64,000 nucleotides of DNA from Symbiodinium natans (lineage: Eukaryota; Sar; Dinophyceae; Suessiales; Symbiodiniaceae), in assembly GCA_905221605.1 (NCBI GenBank), contig CAJNDS010000230.1, positions 1 through 64,000 of the forward strand. Direction: 5' to 3'. Position 1 is the first letter of the stretch; each line of letters starts with the position of its first letter. The notes under the pieces were generated by a model. The model searched no databases and was not told where the DNA came from. It saw nothing but the letters and a program-made list of their open reading frames with translations. Of the stretch, positions 32,741-43,000 are shown one piece after another. A program made the translations under genes and the position numbers.

Positions 32741-34480
32741 TATATTAAAATTATACAGTCTTTTAGTATTATGTCCCGGGCATATAATAATATAATAAGA
32801 GCCCGGGGTAATAAACCTAATATTAATACTATTATTGCGGGCAAATATGCTATTTATTAACTAGCCCCGCGTACTTCGTTCATACACTATTATTATATTC
32901 ACGCACTTCGTTCACCTTGTTCACTGCATTTGTAATATAATAATATTGTATTCTCTTCGTATTATTAATAGAAAGTGTAGTGAATGTAATGAACGTAACG
33001 TGCAAGTACTGGATGAGTGAGCTGTCAACCGTTCAGTGAATTCGTGCTTTCATTCACTTTGTTCATTCCATTACAATTCACTTCCTCGTTGACACTATTA
33101 ATAGGGTAACAAGGGAGTGAATCCCAAGCCTTATTGTACGGGCTAGTTCATGAGCACAGTGAGAACGTACTAAATGCATGAATCTTATGTTCACTTCACT
33201 GGTCTCTTTCACGCTTACAATATTATTATAATGCAAGGAACGCGCGATTATAATAATAGTGTACGCAGTGAAGAGTGAAGTGAAAGACCAAAGACATGAA
33301 GACTTACCACACGGGCTAGTACTATAACACCTGGTCTAGTTCATTGAGTCTGTTCACCCATCACACCTTGAGACCCTAACTTCTAGCTCCTATCTTAGCT
33401 CACCAGTCTAGTATCTTGTCTCTAGGAAATACTACGAAGAGAACTCATTTTCATATTAATTACAAAGAAGCGAATGAAAGGAGCGTATGCGTGAATTAAT
33501 ATGAAAAGGAGAGAACGAAGTACACGTGCGCACATAATAAGACTTCGTGCGCTATAATACGGGCGGTTCTTTGTTCTTATATTTCGCCCGTACGCTAATA
33601 ATATAATAAAGTGAAGAGAATGCGTGAACGAAACTTGCAAGTGAATGAAATGAGTGCGCGAAGTGAGTAAACGCATGAACGAAACAAGACAAGGATTATG
33701 AACCTAAACCTGTGTGTAACCATGTGAATTAGTATCTGCTTCACGGATTGGTTAACAAGAGCTAGAAACCGGGGCCTTTACCACACGCCTGTCCCACACT
33801 CGCAGATGTAATTCATGTATTCGCTCGTGATTTAATATGAAATGTAAACGAGAGAAAGAAGTGAACGAGTGCACGATTTCATTATTAAATTGCAGCACGA
33901 AATGAACGAAGTGAACCACCCAGACGCAGGATTCATCATTGAGGCTTTTATCTCCTTCATGACAACACTATTATTAACCCAACCTTGAAGCCCTTACCAA
34001 TAGAATCCCTGAGCCTCATTCGCTTGGTCTTGTGGTTCACGCTCTAACCTCTGTTTTAGCTGGGCCCTTAACCCTTATTGTTACTGCCCCAAAGACCCCC
34101 GTTAAAGATAGAACGAAGTGTTACGGTGTGAGCGTAGTGAATGCAATGCACGCATGAACGTAATGAAATGAAGTGAGTGGTAAAGCCGCATGAACGCAGT
34201 GAATGAACAAGCGAACGAAGTCAGTGAGCACTTTGCACGCACTTGTCCGCGAACACATTTTCTCTTCTTAGTTCGCGCATTAAAAGGAGTGTGCGTGCCC
34301 CTATAATATAATAAGTACTAAAAGACCATTCAATTTCTAATATAAAATGACAAGGGGACCTCCATTAAAATTTTAAAGGTTTTAAAGGAATTTTAAGGCT
34401 TTAAAAACCTTTAAAACCTTGAAAATTTTAATGTAGGTCCAAATTAAGTTTAAAGGTTTAAAGATTTAAAAGGGGGCCCA
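32741..34480. other. AT-rich non-coding island with hairpins
   Basis: No gene is supported. Recurrent phrases are GTGAATGAA/TTCATTCAC, GAACGAAGTGA and ACGGGCTAGT (33137, 33313), with runs of TAATAATATAATAA. Two clear hairpins: CCCGGGC 32775-32781 with GCCCGGG 32801-32807, and TACGGGCG 33558-33565 with CGCCCGTA 33585-33592. A third TTTAAA tract lies at 34350-34475. Base composition differs sharply from the GC-rich flanks. Confidence 0.6.
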
Positions 34481-34796
34481 CCCGGCGACTCACTCAGACA
34501 CTTCCGCGGACGACCCGACACCAGCCCCAAATGAACCACCAAAACCGATGGCACTGACATGTTTTCTGGTTCTTGGCGCTGCACGGCTTCGACCGCATTT
34601 GCTGCTGCAAAACGTCCAGTGACCTCCTTGTTCACGGAGACCAACATCTCACCGGTCGTCGACCCACCCGATGCCGCGCAGACCCCACCGCACCCGTGCG
34701 CCGCCATTGTGCCCTGCGCCTTAACTTCCCCACATACGATGGAAAGTCACTTTCTTCGTCCAAACGAAATCGCACTAATTACTCTAAATGCCAGAA
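34481..34796. other. Region upstream of the tRNA pair, no gene seen
   Basis: Moderately GC-rich; short frames on both strands (34450-34707 minus, 34559-34831 plus) with no recognised content. The tRNA internal promoter boxes lie inside the tRNA genes, so no promoter needs to be here. Confidence 0.4.
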
Positions 34797-34878
34797 GACA
34801 CTGTGTCCGAGTGGTTAAGGAGATGGACTAGAAATCCATTGGGCTCTGCCCGCAGGGGTTCGAATCCCCTCGGTGTCG
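34797..34878 (+). tRNA. trnS-AGA: tRNA-Ser (anticodon AGA)
   Basis: 82 bases folding as a class II tRNA. Acceptor stem GACACTG with CGGTGTC (one T-G pair), discriminator G at 34878, D region with GAGTGGTTAAGG, anticodon stem ATGGA/TCCAT with loop CTAGAAA and anticodon AGA at 34830-34832, a long variable arm (GGGCTCTGCCCGC) as expected for serine, and T arm GGGGTTCGAATCCCC. No intron. It decodes UCU and, after inosine modification, UCC. The next gene is tRNA-Sec, 99 bases downstream; Sec tRNA is first charged with serine by the same synthetase. Confidence 0.95.
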
Positions 34879-34977
34879 TTTGCGGGACGGGTTGGGTGAG
34901 ACCATAAGCGGCAAAGACTCAAGCTTCAGTAGCCCATATCGGTGATGAACCAAATGTCCATGGGCAGACATACCTTT

Positions 34978-35064
34978 GCCAGGGTGAGTCAGGCTGGTGC
35001 CTGGACATGGCTTCAGTCCATGGGGCATGGGGACATGCAGGGGCTCGATTCCCCTTCCCTGGCG
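34978..35064 (+). tRNA. trnU-TCA: Selenocysteine tRNA (anticodon TCA)
   Basis: 87 bases, the length of animal tRNA-Sec. Acceptor GCCAGGG pairs with CCCTGGC, with the two extra acceptor positions (TG with CTT-side bases) only partly paired, as in other eukaryotic Sec tRNAs. D stem of six pairs TCAGGC/GCCTGG around a four-base loop TGGT, a hallmark of Sec. Anticodon stem CATGG/CCATG with loop CTTCAGT, anticodon TCA. Variable arm GCATG/CATGC with loop GGGA. T arm GGGG/CCCC with loop CTCGATT; discriminator G. It inserts selenocysteine at UGA codons that have a SECIS element. Confidence 0.9.
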
Positions 35065-35283
35065 CTTTGCCGTCAATGACAATCCCGTTTCTTCTACATC
35101 TACGTGCACACAGAATTTGGGCTTCATGCTTGCTGTCAACTTGTTGATAGCGCCTTCGTGAGGAGCGAATGCTTAGGTTGCCTGCAACCGTGCCTTTAAG
35201 AAAACAACAAGAGTTTTCACAGTGCTTTCAAAATTTTCTGCATGCCCATCTTTCTTGTTCTCTCTGCATGTCACCTTGACAGC
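35065..35283. other. Spacer between tRNA-Sec and element C
   Basis: No gene seen. A run of four T, the usual Pol III stop, is not immediately after tRNA-Sec; the first T runs are TTT at 35066-35068 and 35085-35087. Confidence 0.4.
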
Positions 35284-35288
35284 TTGTA
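35284..35288. other. Target-site duplication of element C, left copy
   Basis: TTGTA, matched by TTGTA at 46209-46213. Five bases is the normal Ty1/copia size. Confidence 0.88.
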
Positions 35289-35488
35289 TGTTGAAAAACG
35301 TGGTAAACATCATGGCTCACTTTTCCTACCACGCTCTAAAGGCAAAACAACTTTTCTCGCTTTCGACTCTTGAGCCTAAGCCTCCGGTGTCAAACTCGTT
35401 CTGCTCAGACTCAACATGCCTTAGGGCATTTGGTGTCTTTCCTACTGCACCTATTCACTGTACCTGGATACATGCTGTACACTTAACA
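35289..35488 (-). repeat. Element C 3' LTR
   Basis: 200 bases, next to the polypurine tract. Differs from 46009-46208 at one noticed position. Confidence 0.92.
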
Positions 35489-35504
35489 CCCCGCCTCGGA
35501 ACAG
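35489..35504 (-). other. Element C polypurine tract
   Basis: Minus strand CTGTTCCGAGGCGGGG directly before the TGTTAAG start of the 3' LTR. Purine content is moderate except the last eight bases. Confidence 0.65.
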
Positions 35505-36078
35505 ATCGAAGGCTTTAGGGCGTTCTCTTTCCTGCAGTGATTCTCACTGCTGTGCCAAAAGACGAAGAGCTGTTTCGGACTTCAAGTGTACTGAACTGGG
35601 GACATTCGTCTCCTCTAGTCCAAGGTCTTTTACCCAGTTCTTTCTGCTTTGTTTCTTGAAACATGCATAAACTCCTAACCTCGAATTTCTAGTTACACGG
35701 GCTTGTCTTAGAGTCCTCATCTTGTGAGTCTCAGCCCTAGCCCTGTGGCCAGCCTATGGCTCTTGTGTGGTCTTCTCTTTTACCTAACCATCTTCTTTCT
35801 TCAACTGTTCTTGCCTCTACCTGGCTGCACCTTACACTCCTAGTCCTGCTTCGTGAAACTCTTCGTGAAACTACTTTCTTCTTGGTGAAACTCGTGTGAA
35901 TATCACAAGGCGTATTGGGGTCCTTGCTTATTCAAAAACATTCGTTGTACCTACTTTGTACTTCGTGCAATGTTCGGGGTGCTCGAACTTCTATGTACAC
36001 AGCTTCAGAAAATCTATACATGCTTCACGCTGCGTTCAGTCGTCACCCTTCTCGATGCTTCTTGCTGGCTTCTTCTCT
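35505..36078 (-). other. Element C 3' untranslated region
   Basis: About 570 bases from the Pol stop to the polypurine tract. No frame on the minus strand is supported; short plus-strand frames are shadows. Confidence 0.5.
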
Positions 36079-39000
36079 TCACCAGCCTTTCTTGCCTCCA
36101 CCACCATACTTCCATTTCCCTTTGCCTTGGTACTTCCCCTTTGGGGCGTAGTGGTAGTAGGCGTAGTCTGGCTCCCAGTAGCTCTGGCTCCAACCGTCGT
36201 CGGCGTACCAGTCCTGCTGCTGGTGCCAACTTTCTTGCTGCCAGTCTTCTTGCTCTCGTTCTCTTCGGCCTCGTCCTTCTTGCTGCTGCGGCTCATCTCT
36301 CTCTCTTCTTATTTCTGTGGGGCTCTCCCACCTTCCTGTCTTCTTGAAGTGCTTCGTCACGAGGTTCCAGTCTTCGGCACCTTTGATCCGCGCTCCTTTC
36401 ACCTGCGCTGATCCTTTCTGATCGAGCCGAATTGCTCGATACTCATTCGTGTCTTTGCAGTACTCCCAAATCCAACCACAATCTGTAAACGTGACCACAT
36501 TCCATTTGCCCTTTGTGTTCTTGCTACCTTTCTCTCCTCTCTGCGGTGGTTCTCGGTACTGCTCTTCTTCTTTCTCCTTTCTCTCTTCTTCTGTTCCTGC
36601 TGCTCCTCCTTCTTCTTTTCCTTCTTCGCTCGACTCTGCAACGTCGGGCGGTGGCGTGTATCCTTTCTTTGTCCACCAGTTTGGATCATACCACTGGCCT
36701 TTGATCCTGACCCACAATGCTCCTTTGTGGATCTGCCACACATTGCCTTCTGCATCCTTCTTTCCTTCTGCTCCTAGTGTGGGCTTTTCATCTTCAGATC
36801 CTGAATCTTCAACTTCAACGACTTCAATCTCCTTCATTCTTGCTCTTTCCTTCTCTGCTTCAATCTCCGCTTGTGTCTTTCGTTCCTGTGCTTCCTTCAA
36901 CTCCTTCTTTGCCTTCTCCTTCTCTTCCTTCGTCGCTTCTTGGGCTTCCTGCTCCTTTCTTCTCATTTCCTCATAGGCCTCTAGCTTTGCTCTTTGCTTC
37001 TTCGCCTTCTCCTTCGCGATTGCCTCGTTCCTTTCATCTTCCTTCTCCTGTGCTTCCTTCTCCTCCTGTGCTTTCCTTTCCTGTGCTTCCTTCTCCTCTT
37101 GCGCTTTCCTCTCTTGTGCTTCCTTCTCCTCTTGGGCCTTCCTTTCTTGTGCTTCCTTCTCCTCTTGTGCCTTCTTCTCCTTTGCCTTCTTCTTCTCCTC
37201 TTGTGCTTTCCTTTCCTGTGCTTCCTTCTCCTCCTGTGCTTTCCTTTCCTGTGCTTCCTTCTCCTCCTGTGCTTTCCTTTCCTGTGCTGCCTTCTCCTGG
37301 GCCTCTTTCTCCTCCTGGGCCTTCTTTGCCTGCTCCTTTTGTCTCATTGCTTCGGCTTTCTTGTCTGTCTCCTCTTTCCTCCTTTGTCGTTCTGCTGCTT
37401 CAATCTTCTCCTCATTGGCTTTCCTGATCTCTGCATTGATCCTGTCTTCCTCCTCTCTTCTTTGTTCTGCTGCTTCTAGCTCTTCTGCCTCTCTCTTTCT
37501 CTCGTCTGCTTCTTTCTTCATGTGCTTCGTGATCATGTCGTAGTCCTTCTTCAACTGCTCTCTCACCTCTTTGGCATCTTGCTTGTACGCTTCTTTCTGC
37601 TTCTCCAACTCTTCCTTCTCTTTCTCCAAAGCTTTCTTCTCTGCTTCAGCTTCACTGAACTTCGCAACCACCTTCGCCTTCATAACAAATGCTTGGTCAC
37701 GATCTTCTTCTGCTTCCTTCGCCTTCTCTTCTGCTTCTTCCCTCTTCAACTTTTCTTTCTCCAAGGCACGCTCTTGCTTCTCCATCTTCGCGATCAGCTC
37801 GTCGAACTTCATCTTCACGGTCTCGTCGTCTTCGAGGACACCTTGCGAGCTCTTCTCTTTGTCTTCTTCTTCTTTCTTCTTTGTGACTTCACCTTCAGGC
37901 TTCTCTTCTTTGGGCTTCTCTTCTTTCTCACCCTTCTTCTCTTTCTTCTGGTTCACTGCCAAGTAGACAATGATCGTCACCAGAACAACAATCACAGCCA
38001 TGCACACGGGCACGAACATCTCAAGCTCAGGCATGCTCGTGAAAACGTGTGAAAACTTCATGCTGCTGTTGCTGCTTTGACCATGTAAAACTTCTTGTTC
38101 AACTTCTTGAAGTTCTTGAGGTGGCTCTTGAGCTGTAGAAAACGGACCAAACACAAAACTCATCAACTGCATGCAAAAATATCTTCGTGCTACAAAATCT
38201 CCTTCTTGCTGACCTGCAGATTCAACTGCAAAACCAAAAGCTGACAATAACGTCAAACCAAGTCTGCTTCCGGATACCTTTGTCAATCTTCTGACTGTAG
38301 CTGTGCTCTCTGCGGCCATTCGTTCTTCACGACCGATTGCTTCTCGATCATCATGAACTTGAAGGATGTTCAAAAGTAGCTTCATTCTCGATGCGTTGAG
38401 GGGCTTGGTCCCTAAGTCGGCAGGGTTGAAAACAGTGCTCACTGCCTTCACGCTGCATAGGCCGTTTCTGGTAACTTCTTGCAACCAGAGCATTCTCGTT
38501 GCTAAGTGCTTGATACGACCAACACCTTGCCGATGCACAATGCCACGTGCTGCACTGCTGTCTGTGTACGCCTTCATTCGCGCTGCTTTGCCAGAAAGGA
38601 ACTCTACGGCTTCTCGAATGCCAATTCCTTCTGCGACAGCACCAGTGAGTGCGTAGTACTCGGACTCGCCACTGGAAAGTGCCACAGTTTTCTGCGTTCT
38701 TGAGTAAGAAAACGCATACTGGCCGTCCAGGAAGATGACTCCTCCTGATACAGATTTCCGGCTGCTCTTGTTGCCGGCCCAGTCGGCGTCAGAAAATACT
38801 TCGACCAGGTGACTGCCACTCTCGATGCTCTTCTCGTTCTCATTCTCATTCTCTTGCTCCAAATTCTTGCTTCTTTGCAAGGTTGCCGTTCCAGGTCTCC
38901 CTGCTGTGTAGCAAACCGCATAGCCTGCAGTCTTCTTCAGATACAACGCGCAATGCTCGAGCTCTTTCTGCTTCTTCTGCGTAGGAGCCTTCATTCCAGT

Positions 39001-40045
39001 TGCCAAATTTCGGACTGCATACTGGATGTCAGGACGATCTTGGGCAAGATATAGCAGTATACCGACACAACTTCGGTACACATTCTTCTTGTTCTCGTCC
39101 AGCTCTTTTGTCTCATCGGTGTTCTGCACATTTCCTGCTGCAGGGGTAGCTTTCTCTCTTCTCGATCCAAGGCGTAGCTTTTCAAGGAGCTTGGTGACAT
39201 ACTTGGTGTCAGGGCGGACAAACAACTTTCCGTCTTCATAGCTATACCTTCTCTTGAGAAAACGCACAGACTGCTTGGAAAATCCATTGCGATAATCTTC
39301 TTCTGTCAGAAAAGGTCCTTCTACTTGTAGCTTCACCTTCTTCGCTAAAGCTTCGAGAACGGGCTTCACCACTGCTGCTTTTCCTGCTACTTGAAGGTCA
39401 TCGACATGTACGATGCAAACGGATACGACCTTGCCGTTCTTGATCAAGCGAAACAACGCTGGGTTCGCGATGCTTTTCTCATAGCCTTCTTGTTGCAAAA
39501 GTTCTGCACAAAATTCGCTCCACAGAAGACTAGCATCTCTTTGTCCAGGAAGGACACGACCAAGACGCCAGCATTTGGCTTCCATTCCGTGTACTGCTTG
39601 ACTTCCTTTTCCTCGTGGAATCTTGCAGTGTACAGGTCTCTTCTGGGGAACCTGCAAAAATGCATCTTTGATGTCAAGCGACCAAATACTCCATCGATTT
39701 GCCAATGCCAAAATTGGAATCAGCTTCGTCAACGACGGAGAGGTAGCTGGGCTGAAAACATCTTCTCGCTTCGAGTTGTTATATTCTCTTGCTACCAGCC
39801 TTGCTCTTCTCTGCCAGCATCTTCGTGGCTTCAGGGCTTCATGAGGAACTTCTTGTTGCCCTTCAGGGATCTCGTTCTCGCAGATGACGTTTTCTGACTC
39901 CCGAAATCTCCAGTCGAAAACCAGCTTTGTTGTCAACCAAACAACTTCTTTGCTCTCTTCTTGCTCCATGGGCACCTCTTCTATGACACCCATCTTTGTC
40001 AATCTGGAAACTTCTTTGACCGGCTGCGGCATCGTCAAAGATCTC
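36079..40045 (-). CDS. pol: Element C Pol: RT, RNase H, membrane segment and coiled-coil tail
   Basis: The frame is 1,378 codons from 40215; coding fit begins near codon 58 (about 40045), where it takes over from the integrase frame by a +1 step. RT at about 90-330, with the catalytic box as HVDD (270-273) where copia usually has YVDD. RNase H at 465-605 with D476 (SDADWAG), E517 (SSGESEY), D552 (TDSSAA), H570 and NPADLGTKPL. About 770 residues follow: a strong membrane segment at about 732-753, a charged coiled coil at 755-1135 with about eight AQEEKEAQERK-like units (967-1058), and a Trp/Tyr-rich end (WQIHKGALWVRIKGQWYDPN at 1160-1179, then Gln/Trp/Tyr and Gly/Lys). Antisense Leu/Phe/Ser-rich frames here are shadows of the coiled coil. 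Confidence 0.9.
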
Positions 40046-43000
40046 GAGGTCTTCTTCTGCGAGTTGAGGAGGTCCTGCTTCCTCTGAGAAGAAACTTTCT
40101 GGAAGGACTTGAACTTCTTCTTGTTGCTCTTCATCGCTCCATTCATCTTCTGTCTCAAAGTCACCAGCTTCACTGCCTGCAAAGCAATCTTCTTCTTCGT
40201 CCGACCTCTCATCATTGTCGGGCATTCTTTCTGCTCTCATCACCGAAGACGATGCTCCAGGTCCAAACCTGGGAAGCTCAACTCTTGTTCTTGGAATCTT
40301 GCTTGGTGAACCAACACATTCAAAGTCTGGTCTGCTTTCTCGATCCATCTTTGCTTCTTCAGGAACTTCTCCTCCTTCATCTTCGTGCTCGGAAACCATA
40401 TCTGCCAGAGGATCATGCTCATCATGAACAAGCTCGAACTCTTCAAGCATTCCTTCTGCATCTCTCCTTGCTTTCTCCTCATCACTTGTTGGAGGATCAG
40501 AGGCGGCTTCGTCTGCAACTTCATCTTCAAGGCTCTTTCGTTCTTCACCTGCTGCAACTGCTGGAAGAACAATCTGCGGAGAAACCAATCTTTTCTGAGG
40601 TAGTACTCGGCTGCCAAGTGTATTGTTCTTGATCGACCAAGTGAAAACGTTCACGCTGCTGATGGCCTTCGCGTCGTAAGCTTCACCAACTGGTCTCGCA
40701 CTTCTTGATGCGTGAATGCCATCGCTCTGGAAGGTAAGCCACATTCCAGATTCAGTCTTGCCGAGGAACACTCCGAACGTCCACAAACGGTCACCTTTGC
40801 GCTTCGGTCTCAAGCGTTTCACCATAATCGTGCTTGCAAATGGTACGAGTTCTCCTCGATACGGTTGGCCTGTCATGAATTCATACGGCGTCTTTCCTGT
40901 TGCTGAGGACCGATGAAAACGGTTGAGTAGCCACGCAGAGTGTCGCATTGCCCACGACATCAGTGGGTGTTCATGGCTAAGAGGAAGTTCTGTCTTCACT
41001 CTGACCTCATCCAGGATACAATTCGCATGCCTTCTGACTGTTTGGACTGCACGCTCGGCCAAACCATTGCTTTCGTGATCATGGGGTACACTTGAAAGAA
41101 GTGTAGTGCTCAGGCCATGCGCTCCACGCATTTTCTGGAGTGCAATCTTCAAGCTTCTGCAAACACCTTCATTGTCTGCCTTCACATTGATTTCTGAGTA
41201 CCCAAGCTGCAGTGTAGCTGTAGTCAACGCTTCGGTCATGTGCCTCAGCGCATCTGCGCCTCCTCTTCTTGCTACGGGCACGGCGACAAACCACTTGGAC
41301 CATGCATCGTTCGCGATCAGCGTGACCATGGGCTGCGCCTCAGAGCTGCTCGTTGAGGTGTACGCAAAGTCGAAACAGAGTGTTGACTTGCTGCTCTCTT
41401 CAGCGGGGGAGCGAGTCAATTCGCTCTTCCGATGCTGATTTTCTTTCGCCCGAGTGGCGACGCAATGCTCACACCAGCCAGCAAATGGCAGGTGCGTCAG
41501 GTTGTGTAGCATCACTTCCTGCTCATTGGGGCGTTCTTCGCGCTTCCTCATCAGCGGCGCGACCTGCGCTTCATACTGCCTGCGCCCGAGGGCTAGGCTG
41601 TCTGCCGCTTCGCGCTCCTGAGCTGCGCGAGACAAGCGTTTCAGCATCTGTTCTTTGCTGCCACTGCTTGGTACCTCAAATTCACGACAAAGTTGACGTA
41701 AAATCTGCACGCTGCTATTCTTGCTGTACTCATAGCCATCGTAGGTGAACACAAGAGAATCTCGTTCAACTTCACCTCGAGGTGCTTCTTCCATCTGCAC
41801 ATCTTCTGGGAGGAAACTTCTCTTTTCTTCTTCAAGCTTCTGTCTCTTTGCCTCTTGCTCTTGTGCACTGCTTCTTCTATCTTCACGAACAGGTTCTTTG
41901 AGACGAAATCTGGTCTGACCATACCACGGCAAAGCGAATGCTTCTTCAGGAGGTTCTGTGTCTTTGCTCCAATCATCTTCGTCTTCATACAAATTCGTGG
42001 CATAGACACACTCGCCAATAGTGTATCTCCAGGACGTCAAATTCTCAATGTCCGTGGGCATTCCAGCTACGTTCTCAGGGTTGAACTTGTGGGTGCGCGG
42101 CGTGTTGTGGTACCGCACAAGTTCCGTACCAGCCTTCTCGATGCTCCACGTGTCGCTGGTTCTTGCTTCTTGTTCTTGGCGTTCATCTTTCTTCAAGGGG
42201 ATGCCCAAGACATTCAGCGGGATAACTCGTGACGACAATGCTGTCACCACTTCAAATTCCCCGCCTGCGCTGATATCCTCAAACGGGTCCATCTTCTGCG
42301 CATACTTCTTGCACACTTCAACGGCTTTCCATGTACCATCTTCTGTCTTGATCATCGTGCTTCTGTACGGAAAATCCTCCGTACGGTACATGTCCGTGGG
42401 ATCTTTGTACTTCGACTGCGCCGGGGAGTAGTGCACAACCACAATGCTGTCTGTATCATGCCAGCCAGGTTCTTGCTTTCTTGCTGCATCAGCTATGTGG
42501 GAGTTCAGCTGAATGACGGTGCGAACGTGTTCCTGCTCCAGGTTCACATAGGCTTCGCTCTCATACCTCTTTCCTGCTTGCAAATAAGCATAAGTAGCCA
42601 GCGAGTTCTTGTGGTAGTGAACAGGGATGTCTGACATTCCGTCTGACAACATCAAGCCATCATCCTTCTTGACAATCTCCCAGCCATTCTTGAGTAGCTT
42701 TCCGACTGCCAACAAAGGATTGACCACATTCGCAACGATGAAGCATTCTTGCATCTTGACTGCTTCTTGCTTCGAGCTGAACATAGTCAAGTTGATTGCT
42801 CTCTTTCCTTTTACAGGAATCTTTCTTCCTTGTGCGTCTCTGATGCCTGAATCGTTCTTCTTCTTCACAGGCACTCCCTCTTTGCCAAGCCACAGAGGAA
42901 TGAGGCTGACATCGGCGCCACTGTCCAAGATCACTTCTATCTTCTCATAGACAGGACTGCTCTCATAAAATGATTCTTGGACTGCACGGACACAAAGGTT

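Noticed and set aside
34879-34977. Possible C/D-box snoRNA between the tRNAs (TGATGA near 34943)
   Set aside because: No matching CTGA box or terminal stem found.
36717-38052. Long plus-strand Leu/Phe/Ser-rich frames
   Set aside because: They are the antisense of the Glu/Lys-rich coiled coil of element C and have no independent signal.
36079-38300. Calling the tail of element C an envelope protein
   Set aside because: One membrane segment and a coiled coil are present, but no signal peptide, cysteine-rich ectodomain or fusion segment is visible.
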